A stretch of DNA of 64,000 nucleotides from Cohnella laeviribosi DSM 21336 (GTDB lineage Bacteria; Bacillota; Bacilli; Paenibacillales; Paenibacillaceae). A program made the translations under genes and the position numbers. Location: positions 1 to 64,000 of the forward strand of contig NZ_KB899823.1 in assembly GCF_000378425.1 (NCBI RefSeq), given 5' to 3'. This document shows positions 37,714-47,086 of the stretch, piece after piece (positions within the stretch are counted from its first letter, which is position 1; each line of letters begins with the position of its first letter). The notes below the pieces were generated by a model. It made no database searches and was not told the origin of the DNA. It worked only from the letters and a program-made list of their open reading frames with translations.

Positions 37714-38112
37714 ATGATGGTAAAAACGATGAGGAAGTCCGTCTCTTTAATGCTGATGTTGGCGCTTGCGCTTGTTCTGGCTGTGCCCGCCTTCGCGGCG
37801 AGCCAAGAGTATGAATTCTATTACGAAGGCGAGCCGTCCGCGCATGCGAGTTCCTTCATCGCCGGTCCTGCCGACGTGAACGGCACGACCGTGACGATTA
37901 CGCTTTCCGGGGATTATTATCCGTACTTATACGCGGATGATGGCACGGGCAACTATGTGCAGGCTTCCAAGACCGTTTCCGGCGGCAACACCATCTTCAC
38001 CTTCACCAATTCGAATCCGGGCGCAGACATTCCCGTTAAGCTCTATGTTTCCGTCAGCTACCCGGGTGGAAGCCACAACGCCTTGTACAACCTCGATATC
38101 CATTGGCTTTAA
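37714..38112 (+). CDS. Small secreted NEAT-domain protein
   Basis: 132 residues: signal peptide (cleavage likely after AFA, about residue 30), then a single domain of about 100 residues with a NEAT-like pattern (early SSFIAGPADVNGTTVTITLSG, late YPGGSHNALYNLDIHW at the place of the haem-binding Y-x-x-x-Y strand). NEAT proteins bind haem or haemoproteins. There is no anchor, so it would be released as a haem scavenger. AAGGAG precedes it; TTG at 37711 is an alternative start. The Fur box upstream supports a role in iron uptake. The NEAT assignment is by pattern and deserves a profile search. Confidence 0.75.
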   Translation: MMVKTMRKSVSLMLMLALALVLAVPAFAASQEYEFYYEGEPSAHASSFIAGPADVNGTTVTITLSGDYYPYLYADDGTGNYVQASKTVSGGNTIFTFTNSNPGADIPVKLYVSVSYPGGSHNALYNLDIHWL

Positions 38113-38123
38113 TTCGTAAAGGG

Positions 38124-38160
38124 GAAGCGGTCTGAGGGAGACTTGGACCGCTTTCTTTTA
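38124..38160 (+). terminator. Intra-operon terminator or attenuator
   Basis: AGCGGTC (38126-38132) pairs with GACCGCT (38146-38152), followed by TTCTTTT. Between the small secreted protein and the larger wall-anchored one it would lower expression of the latter. Confidence 0.72.
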
Positions 38161-38205
38161 AGCGGATTTACATACTCCATCCTGTCGATAAGGAGCGTAT
38201 AGACG

Positions 38206-40647
38206 TTGAACAAGCAATTGGGCAAAGTCTTCGCCTTGCTGACGGCTTTCGCCATCGTGCTGTCCTTAGTCCCGGGCGGCGCAGGCCAAGCCGGGGCGGC
38301 CGCCGCGATTACCGTGCCGGATGGCGAGTACCCGATCCATTTTCGGATTTTGAAGGACGGTTCGGAAGAAGATTCGTACGCTTCGGCGTATCTGGAGCCG
38401 GGACCCGGAAAGCTGATTGTCAAGAACGGCAAGTACGAGTTCGTCAGCAAATGGAACAATTACGACTGGTTCGCATTCTGGGGCTCTCTGAAACCCGGCA
38501 GGCAGAAGAGCGCCGACGCCGATGACTACACGCCGGCTACGCTGATTTCCGCCGAGGACCACACGGTTACGGACAGAGGGCCGGTTCCCGGCGTGCCGAC
38601 GGAAGTAAAGGGCTATTACGGCACGATCAGCCTTCCCGTCGAAGACATTACGAAAAAGCAAGAGCTTCTGATGCACATTGTGATCAAGGACTTGTTTTTG
38701 GGGGGGCAGCCGTTTGCGTATGACCATTGGTACAATGCCCAACTGCTGCTGGATACCACCGGCATTCCGATCGTCCCGGCCGGCAGCGGCGGAGAGAAAG
38801 GTTCGGCGAACATTACCAAAGATCAGCTGAACGAAAAGCTGTCCGTCGCCCAACAGGTTTATGACACCACGGAGGAAGGCTTGAGCGACGGTCTCTATTA
38901 TCCCGGCTCCAAGACATCGCTATATTCGGCGATTGCAGCCGCCCGGGAGACGGCGGACGATCCGGACGCCGCGGCGGAAGCGATTTCGAAAGCGTACGAT
39001 TCGCTGGTTCTCGCTCTGGAAAATTACGAGCTGCTGCGCGTCAAGATCGACAGAACGCCGCTCCAACAAATCATCGGCGAGTCCACCGAGTATCTGAATC
39101 AGATGGTCATCTTCGGGAGCGCAAGCGGCGACACACGAATTCCGTCGGCCGGCGAACATCCCGTCGGTTCGGATACGGCCTTAAGAAACGCCATCACGTC
39201 AGCCGAGTCCGTCTATTCGAATCCGGGCGCTACGATTCCGCAAGTGGACAAAGCGGTTGCGGACTTATCCTCGGCTCTCCAAAAGGCCAAAAACAAAAAA
39301 ACGACGTCCAAAACGATTCATGTGGCGCTATTGGACAGCGTCGTTCCCGCTCCCTCCGTTTCCAAGCTGGCGTATTACGTTTCGGATACCGCGGAGCTGC
39401 TGCAATCCGACACCTATTTGTACGCCCGCGTGACCTGGAACCGGGCTTCGAATCTGGATACCGCGAGCATAAAATATAAACGTCCGGCGACGACGGGGGA
39501 ATTTGCGTTTCTCAGCAGCGAAAATGCCGTTATTCCCATCAGCGCCAATCCGGAAAGCGATACGTTGGTGAGCCAAATCGACGTAAACCGCAGTAGTACG
39601 CTCAACATTAGCGGTATCGTATATGTCAAATTCAACACGATAGAACCTTCTGTCACGAATTCCGTCTATTTGACCTTGAACGTGGATTTGCTCGATGAGT
39701 TGGCCGCGCAGGCGAATGAGGCGCAAGCGCTGCTGGACGGAGCCTCGGCAGGGGCCGGTCCGGGTCAATATCCGGCCGACGCCGTCGCGTCCTTCCGGGC
39801 GGCGATCGACAGCGCGAAGGCGGTGGCGAATAACCTGGGCGCAACCCGGCCGCAAATTGACGCAGCTTCGGCAGCTTTGCAGCAGGCGGTTGCGGCGTTT
39901 AAAGCTTCGGCGGTGCCGGAGAACGGAGAAGAGGAGGATCCGCCCGCTGCGCCAGTTCCGCCGGACCCGCCCGTTACGCCGACTCCGCCTGTCGGCAGCC
40001 CCGTCCCTGTCGTTCCGGCCCCGGGCTCGGGAACGCCGCCGACGGACCGGGAGGATGGCGGTTCGACCGGTGCGGGCGGCGGAGACGGCGGCGCGAGCGC
40101 GCCGGCGAAGAGCTTCCGCGACATTCAACATCATTGGGCGCGCGAGACGATCGAGAAGGCAGCCGCTCTGGGGATTGCCCAGGGATTCGAAGACGGCAGC
40201 TTCCGTCCGGACGCCATCGTGACGCGAGCGGAATTTGCGGCGTTTCTGAGCCGGGCGCTGCAGTTGGAAGCCGTGGATTCCGAAGCGGCGGCTTCGATTC
40301 GCGACCTGAATCAAATGCCGGCCTGGGCCCGTTCGCATGCGGCCAAAGCCGCGAGCGCAGGCCTGATGAAAGGCTACGCGGATGGAGCCTTCGGAGCCGG
40401 CAACCCCATTTCCCGTGCGGAAATCGCGGTGGTCGCCGCGCGCGCGGCGAAGCTGGCGCCCAAGGAACATCCGGTGCTGCCGTTCGCGGACGCCGCCAAG
40501 ATTCCGGCCTGGGCGAAGCCGGAAATCGCGGCGGCGGTGGAAGCCGGACTGATTCAAGGGAAGGACGGCAATCGCTTCGACCCGGATGCGGTCGCGACGC
40601 GGGCGGAAGCGCTCGCGGTGATCGTCCGGCTGCTGGAGCGTCCATAG
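38206..40647 (+). CDS. SLH-anchored surface protein with NEAT domain
   Basis: 813 residues. Signal peptide to about residue 30; NEAT domain (about 36-184: DGEYPIHFRILKDGSEEDSYA, GPGKLIVKNGKYEFV); helical FIVAR-like repeats (about 202-268 and 498-560); a beta-rich middle region (about 360-490); a Pro-rich linker (573-630); and three SLH repeats (about 635-813: FRDIQHHWARETIEKAAALG, each with an ITRAEFA-like motif). The SLH part holds it to wall polymer. It resembles Bacillus and Paenibacillus haem-capturing surface proteins. The TTG start follows AAGGAGCG. It is iron-controlled through the upstream Fur box, and no haem ABC importer is adjacent. Confidence 0.88.
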   Translation: MNKQLGKVFALLTAFAIVLSLVPGGAGQAGAAAAITVPDGEYPIHFRILKDGSEEDSYASAYLEPGPGKLIVKNGKYEFVSKWNNYDWFAFWGSLKPGRQKSADADDYTPATLISAEDHTVTDRGPVPGVPTEVKGYYGTISLPVEDITKKQELLMHIVIKDLFLGGQPFAYDHWYNAQLLLDTTGIPIVPAGSGGEKGSANITKDQLNEKLSVAQQVYDTTEEGLSDGLYYPGSKTSLYSAIAAARETADDPDAAAEAISKAYDSLVLALENYELLRVKIDRTPLQQIIGESTEYLNQMVIFGSASGDTRIPSAGEHPVGSDTALRNAITSAESVYSNPGATIPQVDKAVADLSSALQKAKNKKTTSKTIHVALLDSVVPAPSVSKLAYYVSDTAELLQSDTYLYARVTWNRASNLDTASIKYKRPATTGEFAFLSSENAVIPISANPESDTLVSQIDVNRSSTLNISGIVYVKFNTIEPSVTNSVYLTLNVDLLDELAAQANEAQALLDGASAGAGPGQYPADAVASFRAAIDSAKAVANNLGATRPQIDAASAALQQAVAAFKASAVPENGEEEDPPAAPVPPDPPVTPTPPVGSPVPVVPAPGSGTPPTDREDGGSTGAGGGDGGASAPAKSFRDIQHHWARETIEKAAALGIAQGFEDGSFRPDAIVTRAEFAAFLSRALQLEAVDSEAAASIRDLNQMPAWARSHAAKAASAGLMKGYADGAFGAGNPISRAEIAVVAARAAKLAPKEHPVLPFADAAKIPAWAKPEIAAAVEAGLIQGKDGNRFDPDAVATRAEALAVIVRLLERP

Positions 40648-40659
40648 ATTGGCGGATAT

Positions 40660-40708
40660 AAAAAAGCCGCAGCTTGCCGGCCGATTACGGCATGCTGCGG
40701 CTTTTTTG
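40660..40708. terminator. Bidirectional terminator
   Basis: AAAAAGCCGCAGC and GCTGCGGCTTTTTT frame a hairpin with A- and T-tracts on opposite sides, so it can serve both the SLH gene and the converging exonuclease gene. Confidence 0.85.
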
Positions 40709-40738
40709 TTCAAATCGCCCGTGTCGTCGTCAAATCCT

Positions 40739-41497
40739 TCACGTTGACCGCTTCTTTTCCAGCTCCTCGCCGAAATACCGGCGCAGCTCGTCCCTCTTTT
40801 TCGGATCGTCCAGCGGAATCCGGCCTTCCAGGTAATGCTCGACGATATCCTCCCATTCGGGAACGGTTTTTTTCGCCAGCATGGAGCGGATCGCATTTTT
40901 GACGAGTCTGCGTTCTTTGGCATTCGTAAACCGGTCCTTGTACCGTTGCTTGAGCGTGAAGTCCAGCTCGCCGTATATTTTCCGGAATACCTCGGCCGTC
41001 ATGCGCGCGTCGTCCAACGCCCGGTGAGCCGAGCCCTCCGCGGCAATGTTCAAATCGGCGAGAGCCGCTTCGACGCTGACGTCGTTGGTCACCTTTTTGT
41101 AGCGCAAATAGCCTTTAAGCAAATCGAAATAATCCTGGGCCAGCCAGTAGGCGTCGTCCAGCTTGTGCATGCGCGTGTCGTACACGATGCGCTTGAAATC
41201 CTCGCCGCCCCAGGTGACGAACAGGCGCTCTTCGCTGCGGTCCAGCCAGGCGATGAAGTCGGTTATGACTTGGGGAAAGCCGTCCGCCCGGTCGATTTCC
41301 TCCTGCCGGATGCCGGTTTTCTTCTTGATAAAGGCGTTCAGCTTGGAAAAGTACACCGGCTTGATCAGCGACGAAAACTCGTCCTTGAACCGCAAATCCG
41401 GATCCAGGCGCACGGCTCCGATTTCGATGACCTCCATCGGCAGGTCGCTGGCGAATTTGCGGCCGTTGAACTCGATATCCAAAACGATGTAATCCAT
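40739..41497 (-). CDS. DEDDh-type 3'-5' exonuclease (RNase T/KapD-like)
   Basis: 252 residues. Exonuclease domain (about 1-180) with motif I DIEFNG, motif II in the VTWGGEDF stretch and motif III HRALDDARMTAEV, giving the DEDDh set. A C-terminal tail (about 185-252) rich in Lys, Arg and Glu may bind nucleic acid. It could act on RNA or DNA ends; a specific role is unknown. A KapD-type sporulation inhibitor is a possibility but the length is greater than KapD's. Confidence 0.85.
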   Translation of the reverse strand: MDYIVLDIEFNGRKFASDLPMEVIEIGAVRLDPDLRFKDEFSSLIKPVYFSKLNAFIKKKTGIRQEEIDRADGFPQVITDFIAWLDRSEERLFVTWGGEDFKRIVYDTRMHKLDDAYWLAQDYFDLLKGYLRYKKVTNDVSVEAALADLNIAAEGSAHRALDDARMTAEVFRKIYGELDFTLKQRYKDRFTNAKERRLVKNAIRSMLAKKTVPEWEDIVEHYLEGRIPLDDPKKRDELRRYFGEELEKKRST

Positions 41498-41649
41498 GGC
41501 AAAGCCCCCGATCTGTCGCTCGTGATCTTCATTCTACCAGCAGAACGGCGCTCGCGGCTATGCCGATTCGGCGCAGCCGGCCGGTCATTCTAAAGCCGGC
41601 GAAGGGCTTCGCCAACGGGTTCGGCCCCAAGCGTTCAGGGCCGGCCTTG

Positions 41650-43126
41650 TCACGTTCCGCAGAACGTCCGGTACGGCCGTTCGGACGGCTCGGGCGGCGC
41701 CGCGTATTCCTCCTGCTCCGGGGTGTGCGCGTAAGGACGCGAAAGCGCGGCGAGCAGCCGCTCCATGACCCGGTAGTCTCCTCGGTTTACGGCAGCGTCC
41801 AGTGCCTCCTCGACCCTATGGTTGCGCGGAATGACCGCCGGATTGTGGCCGAGCATCCGCTGCCGGGAGACCGTCTCCGCTTCCGGCTGCCGGCTCGCCC
41901 TCGCCCGCCAGCGCTCCAGCCACCGGGCGAACGCCTCCGTGCCGTGCAGCGCCGTCTCCTCCGGATTCCCGTGCGTCAGGGCGCGGAACGTATTCGTATA
42001 GTCGGCTTTATGTTCCTTCATCAGGGCGAGCAGCTCTTCCGCCAGATGCTCGTCTTCCGGCTCTTCGTTGGAGAGACCGAGCTTTGCCCGCATTCCCGCC
42101 AGCCAATGGCGGCGGAACCATTCGCCGAACGCGGCAAGTTCCTCTTCGGCAAGCTCGACCGCCCGATTCCGGTCGTCATCGAGCAGCGGCAGCAGCGTTT
42201 CGGCGAACCGGGCCAAATTCCAGGCGGCGATATAAGGCTGGCGGCCGTACGCATAACGGCCGTGCACATCGATGGAGCTGAATACCGTCTCCGGGTCGTA
42301 GGCATCGATGAAGGCGCACGGCCCGTAGTCGATCGTTTCGCCGCTGAGCGCCATGTTGTCGGTATTCATCACCCCGTGAACGAAGCCGACAAGCTGCCAT
42401 TTGGCCACCAGCTCGGCCTGCCGCCGGATCGCTCCCCGCAGCAGAGCGAGATAGCGGTTGCCGTCTTCGTCCGCTTCCGGATAATGCCGGCGCAGGGTGT
42501 AGTCGGCCAGCTGCTTCAACGCTTCGGGCGCGCCCCAAGCCGCTGCATACTGAAACGTGCCGACGCGCACATGGCTGGAGGCTACGCGCGCCAGCACCGC
42601 GCCCGGAAGCGCCGTCTCGCGGTAGACCGGCTCGCCGGTCGCGACGACAGCGAGGCTGCGGGTGGTCGGAATGCCGAGCGCATGCATCGCCTCGCTGATG
42701 ATGTATTCGCGCAGCATCGGACCGAGCGCGGCGCGGCCGTCGCCCTGGCGCGAATACGGGGTAACGCCCGCGCCCTTGAGCTGAATGTCAAACCGCTCCC
42801 CGGGACGGCGTAATCTGTTCGCCCAGAAGCAGCGCGCGGCCGTCGCCGAGCATCGTAAAATGCCCGAATTGATGCCCGGCATAAGCCTGCGCCAGCGGCT
42901 CCGCTCCTTCGGGCAAACGGTTGCCGGCAAGCACCGCCGCGCCTTCTTCGCTTCGCAGCGCCTGCGCGTCCAGTCCCAGGGAGGCGGCAAGCGGGACATT
43001 CAGCACGGCAAGCTGAGGCGAGCGCACCGGGGTAGGGTCGAGCCGGGAATAAAAAAAGGCCGGCAAGCGGGCATAGCTGTTGTCGAACTTCCATCCTGCA
43101 TGGCGAGCGCCTTGATTGTCAGTCAT
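41650..43126 (-). pseudogene. selO: Protein adenylyltransferase SelO, frameshifted
   Basis: SelO (YdiU) AMPylates proteins. The 5' part (43126 to about 42800) reads the true N-terminus, [20 protein letters not shown] to [12 protein letters not shown], then ends in TGA at 42790-42788. The 3' part, in the next frame, continues [20 protein letters not shown] and runs to 41650 with the kinase-like core ([14 protein letters not shown]) intact. Taking out one base in the CTCCCCGGG run near 42796-42804 restores 491 codons. The ATG at 43126 follows GAAGGAG. It is either a recent mutation or a sequence error; no other damage was seen. Confidence 0.88.
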
Positions 43127-43369
43127 CGCATCTCCTTCTGCCGTCGCGCGAATCGCTGCGGAACATCGCGAAGCCGCGGCCGTCGCTTGCAAGTTTTCAT
43201 CTGCCATCCATTATACCTTTTCCCAAAAGGGTTCGAAATAAAGGCCGGGCATACCGTCTCGCGCATTGCGGAACATTCCTGCGCTTTTGCTGGAAAATCG
43301 GAAACAAAAAAACGGCTTTGCAGCCGTTAAGGGAAAAGGGACGATCGTCTGATGGAGGTTTGGCGCGGC

Positions 43370-43951
43370 TTATGCGCTTGCCCGTCCCGCTTCTGTCGCT
43401 TGAGGAACTTCCGCCAGCCGTCCCGTCTTTACATCGTAAATATAACCGTAAATCGGAATGTACGGCGGCACCAGCGGGTGGCTGCGGATCTTCCGGACAT
43501 CTTCCACAACGCTTTCCGCGAGATTGCGGATCGTCAGAAAATCGATTTTTCTTCCTTCGCTCGATCCCGGCGTTGTCCCGACATTTTTCCATTCGCCGTC
43601 GTACACGGCGGTGTCGAGACTCTTTTCCAGCAAATCGGCTATAATCTCATTGGTGAAAAGCTCCATGCCGCAATCCGTATGATGAATGACGAACCATTCC
43701 TTCGTGCCGAGCAGCTTGTAGGAAATCACCAGAGAGCGAATCGCGTCGTCGCTGGCCCTTCCGCCCGCGTTGCGGATGACGTGTGCGTCGCCTTCGGCCA
43801 GACCGGCAAATTTCGCAGGGTCCAAACGTGCATCCATGCAAGTGAGAATCGCAAAGCGGCGCGCAGGCGGCAAAGGCAATCGGCCCTTGTCTCCGAAATC
43901 GCTAGCATACTGCTCGTTGGCATTCAGCACTTCCTTCAAGATCTCGCTCAT
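43370..43951 (-). CDS. Beta-carbonic anhydrase
   Basis: Interconverts CO2 and bicarbonate in the cytoplasm. 193 residues with the complete zinc site Cys38 (in CMDARLD, with the Asp40/Arg42 pair), His91 and Cys94 (VIHHTDCGM). This belongs to the smaller beta class found in Bacilli. The gene is read away from the GntR operon; its promoter region lies in the 195-base gap to 44147. Confidence 0.95.
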   Translation of the reverse strand: MSEILKEVLNANEQYASDFGDKGRLPLPPARRFAILTCMDARLDPAKFAGLAEGDAHVIRNAGGRASDDAIRSLVISYKLLGTKEWFVIHHTDCGMELFTNEIIADLLEKSLDTAVYDGEWKNVGTTPGSSEGRKIDFLTIRNLAESVVEDVRKIRSHPLVPPYIPIYGYIYDVKTGRLAEVPQATEAGRASA

Positions 43952-44085
43952 CCTAACCTCTCTCCCTATAACATACTAATCCAAGTCGATTTCTTTTATT
44001 TTAACGCATGAGAACTGGAAAATAAAGCTATCTTTTTCAACTCCTGCACCCCTGATGATTTTACGCGAACCCTATGCGAGCGGTT

Positions 44086-44126
44086 TTGACATTTCTTTGT
44101 CTATAGTGTATATATATAATATACAC
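44086..44126 (+). promoter_or_regulatory. Promoter and GntR operator of the YtrA-type operon
   Basis: TTGACA (44086-44091), 17 bases, TATATA (44109-44114). The palindrome GTGTATAT (44106-44113) to ATATACAC (44119-44126) covers the -10. YtrA-family repressors bind such GTGTA-TACAC palindromes at their own promoter, so autorepression is likely. Confidence 0.82.
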
Positions 44127-44146
44127 ACTAATCACAAAGGTGATTT

Positions 44147-44527
44147 ATGAAAATCATCCTATCCAACGCATCCGACGAGCCGTTGTATCTGCAAATCGTC
44201 CGCCAGGTGCGGGACGCGATCGTAAACGGCGAGCTGTCGCCGGGTCAGCCCCTTCCTTCGATCCGCCAGCTCGCGAAGGATCTGCAGATCAGCGTCATCA
44301 CCACGAAGCGGGCATACGAAGAGCTGGAGAAGGAGCGGCTGATCGATTCGGTCGTCGGCAAGGGGTCCTTTGTCTCCGGCGCCAACCAGGCTTTCATCCG
44401 GGAAGCGCGTTTGAGGCAGCTGGAAGAAAAAATGGCTGAAATCATCAAGGAGGCCCGGGCGCTGCAGATCGGACTGGAGGAGCTGCAGGCGCAATTGGCG
44501 ATTCTTTACGGGCAGGAGGAGGAGTGA
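44147..44527 (+). CDS. GntR-family regulator, YtrA subfamily
   Basis: 126 residues: N-terminal winged helix (about 8-75: YLQIVRQVRDAIVNGELSPG, LPSIRQLAKDLQISVITTKRAYEELE) and the short two-helix dimerisation tail of the YtrA subgroup. In Bacillus such regulators repress the ABC transporter encoded downstream and respond to cell-wall antibiotics. AAAGGTGAT lies before the ATG. The next gene starts six bases after its stop. Confidence 0.94.
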   Translation: MKIILSNASDEPLYLQIVRQVRDAIVNGELSPGQPLPSIRQLAKDLQISVITTKRAYEELEKERLIDSVVGKGSFVSGANQAFIREARLRQLEEKMAEIIKEARALQIGLEELQAQLAILYGQEEE

Positions 44528-44533
44528 GACGAC

Positions 44534-45400
44534 ATGAATGTCATTGAAGTGCGCGGATTGGCCAAGCAGTATTCCCGGTTCGCCATGAAAGACGTGTCGC
44601 TGGACATCAAGCAGGGCTTCATTACCGGGTTGATCGGACCGAACGGGGCGGGCAAAAGCACGCTGATCCGGATGTTGATGGGAATGACGGTACCGGGCGC
44701 GGGGGAGATCCGCATCTTCGGGCAGCCGATGCCCCGCAGCGAAGACGCCATTCGGCAGCGCATCGGCTTCGTCTCGGAGGAGTGCAACTACTACGAGCAT
44801 TTGACGATTGCCGCGATGAAGCGGGTGATCGCTCCTTTTTACAGGCATTGGGACGAGAAGCGCTTCAATGAATACTTGCATCGGTTCGAGCTTCATCCGA
44901 AAGCCAAAATCCGCAGCCTGTCCAAGGGAATGAAGATGAAGCTGTCCCTCTGCTTCGCCTTGTCCCACCGGGCCGAGCTGCTCATTATGGACGAGCCGAC
45001 GGCAGGGCTCGATCCGGTATTCCGGCGGGAGCTGCTCGATATTTTGGCGGATCTCATGCTGGACGAAGGCCGGTCGATTCTGTTTTCCACGCACATTACG
45101 ACCGATCTCGACCGGGTGGCGGACTACATTGTGTTTTTGCATCAGGGCAAGGTGGTGTTCAACGAATCGAGAGAACGGGTGTTCGAGAAATACGCGCTGG
45201 TGAAGGCCTCCCCCGAGCTGCTCGACCGGGACGTGCGCGGGCTGTTCGTCGGCATACGCGAGACCGCGGTCGGGTTCGAGGGCTTGACCGAGCGGCGGGA
45301 CGAGGCGGTAAGGCTGTTCGGAAACGAGGCGGTCGTAGAAAGGCCGACGCTGGAGGACATTATGTTTTTTACGGCAAAGGGAGGGCGGCGGCATGATTAA
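44534..45400 (+). CDS. ABC transporter ATP-binding protein
   Basis: 288 residues with Walker A GPNGAGKST, Walker B LLIMDEPTAGLDP and switch FSTHITTDLDR. The signature reads LSKGMKMKLSL, the variant usual in YtrB/EcsA-like ATPases. It is the motor for the permease encoded downstream, with which it overlaps by eight bases. The GAGGAGGAGTGA site at the end of the GntR gene serves it. Confidence 0.94.
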   Translation: MNVIEVRGLAKQYSRFAMKDVSLDIKQGFITGLIGPNGAGKSTLIRMLMGMTVPGAGEIRIFGQPMPRSEDAIRQRIGFVSEECNYYEHLTIAAMKRVIAPFYRHWDEKRFNEYLHRFELHPKAKIRSLSKGMKMKLSLCFALSHRAELLIMDEPTAGLDPVFRRELLDILADLMLDEGRSILFSTHITTDLDRVADYIVFLHQGKVVFNESRERVFEKYALVKASPELLDRDVRGLFVGIRETAVGFEGLTERRDEAVRLFGNEAVVERPTLEDIMFFTAKGGRRHD

Positions 45401-46022
45401 TCTGGTGCGCAAGGAGCTTTTCGTTCTAAGCTATTACCATCTGTTTGCCGTATTGTACGTGCTTGTTTTCGGCGTTTTCTTCGAGACGGCCTATTCGACG
45501 GTTCTTCTGGCGACGCTCCCGGCGATGATGCTGATGACGTTCGCTTCCAATCTCGAGCTCCGCTCCAAAAGCGAGCTGCTCATCGGCAGCCTCCCGGTGC
45601 GCCGGGAGCAGATCGTTCTCGCCAAATACGTTTGCCTGTTCTATTACGTGGCGTTGGGACTCGCTTTGGGCGCAGCGGCGAACCTGATCAATCGGTATGT
45701 GCTCGCAAGGGAAACGGATTGGTCGCTCGCTCACGTGTCGATCGGCTTGACGATCAATTTCCTCTTCTTCTCCCTGTACTATCCGTTTTATTACTGGTTT
45801 GGGCAAAAGGGAGCGCAGTTCGTCGTGTATGTCGTCCTGTTTCTGGCGACGGTGACCATAGTCGGGTTCAGCGACGTTATGCGGGATCATTTTGACGGAG
45901 GCGGGGCCATTGACGGCGGGACGGCGCTGACGGTGCTGCCGCCGATCGGCAGCCTTGCGCTGCTGCTGGTTTCGTACCGGTTGTCCGTCGCCATCTTCCG
46001 CAAAAAGGATTTGAACGCCTGA
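45393..46022 (+). CDS. ABC-2 type permease
   Basis: 209 residues, six hydrophobic helices of the ABC-2 permease family (segments near 10-50, 80-102, 112-135, 140-160 and 175-200). Forms the membrane part of the GntR-controlled transporter; export of lipid II-targeting or other envelope-active compounds is likely from the family, but the substrate is not known. It ends the operon. Confidence 0.9.
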   Translation: MINLVRKELFVLSYYHLFAVLYVLVFGVFFETAYSTVLLATLPAMMLMTFASNLELRSKSELLIGSLPVRREQIVLAKYVCLFYYVALGLALGAAANLINRYVLARETDWSLAHVSIGLTINFLFFSLYYPFYYWFGQKGAQFVVYVVLFLATVTIVGFSDVMRDHFDGGGAIDGGTALTVLPPIGSLALLLVSYRLSVAIFRKKDLNA

Positions 46023-46040
46023 AGCGTTCGCCCTGAAAAC

Positions 46041-46078
46041 GAAGCCGCCCCGCTCGCGGAGAGCGAAGGCGGCTTCGG
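46041..46078. terminator. Hairpin between converging operons
   Basis: GAAGCCGCC (46041-46049) and GGCGGCTTC (46068-46076) form a stem. On the minus strand it is followed by GTTTTC, so it may also end the sbn-like operon. Confidence 0.65.
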
Positions 46079-46117
46079 CCGCAGGGACGGGCTGTTCGGC
46101 GCCGGCGGACTTGGGAT

Positions 46118-47086
46118 TTACGGTTCCAGCGGCAGTCCGGCGTGGTCCCGCAGCGCCAACTTGTAATAGCGGTGCGCGATGCCGATATCGAAGGCGGCCA
46201 TGCCCATCGGGTTGAAAAACACGGGTTCGTCCTCCGGAAACCGGTCAAGCCCGTTTTCGTGAATCGCCTGCTTCAGCGTAACGGCGTCCCGCTCGCTTAA
46301 GCCAAAGGCCAGATGCAGCCGCTCGATATCGGTGTTTTCCCGGCACACTTCCCGCCAATCGTCGACGACGACGGCATTCAGCGACCGGACGCTGTGCGGC
46401 ATATAATCGCGGAGCGACACGTTCAAGAGCAGAGTTCCGGGGGGAGGGGGTTCGTCAATATATCGCTCCGATGCGGTCGTGCAGGTGATGAAGACGTCGG
46501 CGTGTCGGTACGCCTCCCGCCAATCGGTCGCGATCGAGACCGATCCGCGGACGTTGTCCGGCACGGAAGCGGGATCGATTCCGCCCGCGTCGAACAGCAG
46601 CGTCCATTCGAGCCGATCCGCAAGCAGCGCCTTCAGCATGGACAAGTGGGCCCTGCCGATCGGCCCCCATCCGACGATGCCGGCCGTCACGTTCCGCCCC
46701 GGCCGCCGCTTCAGCCAGCTTTGGAGCATGGCGCCGCTGACGGCGGCCGTTCGCAGCGCGTTGAGAAGCCCGCTTTGAAAAATGGCGAGCGGCATTCCGG
46801 TACCCGGATCGTTCAGCACGATCGTATTGTGCGCGCGGGGCAATCCGCGCAAGCGGTTGCCCGGAAAGCTCGCGATCCACTTGATGCCGCACGCCCGCAG
46901 GTTGCCTCCGACGTAAGCCGGCATGGCGATGATGCGGTTGGCCGGATCGCCAAAGCGCAAATATGGCTTGAGCGGCTGAACCGTTTCGCGGGTTTGCAAT
47001 AGCGCGGCAACATGCTCGACGGTTTCGACCAGCTTCGGCCAATCGATGCCGAGCTGCCGGATGTCCCGGTCGTTCAAATAGATCAT
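46118..47086 (-). CDS. sbnB: SbnB-like dehydrogenase (ornithine cyclodeaminase family)
   Basis: 322 residues. In staphyloferrin B synthesis, SbnB oxidatively splits N-(aminocarboxyethyl)-L-glutamate into L-2,3-diaminopropionate and 2-oxoglutarate using NAD+. Visible: N-terminal MIYLNDRDIRQLGIDW, GGNLRACGIKWIASFPGN, nucleotide-binding GIVGWGPIGRAHL (about 138-150), and the VNVSLRDYMP segment that separates this group from true cyclodeaminases. Start at 47086, overlapping the sbnA stop by two bases. The neighbour sbnA makes the substrate, which supports the assignment. No siderophore synthetase genes are beside it. Confidence 0.9.
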   Translation of the reverse strand: MIYLNDRDIRQLGIDWPKLVETVEHVAALLQTRETVQPLKPYLRFGDPANRIIAMPAYVGGNLRACGIKWIASFPGNRLRGLPRAHNTIVLNDPGTGMPLAIFQSGLLNALRTAAVSGAMLQSWLKRRPGRNVTAGIVGWGPIGRAHLSMLKALLADRLEWTLLFDAGGIDPASVPDNVRGSVSIATDWREAYRHADVFITCTTASERYIDEPPPPGTLLLNVSLRDYMPHSVRSLNAVVVDDWREVCRENTDIERLHLAFGLSERDAVTLKQAIHENGLDRFPEDEPVFFNPMGMAAFDIGIAHRYYKLALRDHAGLPLEP

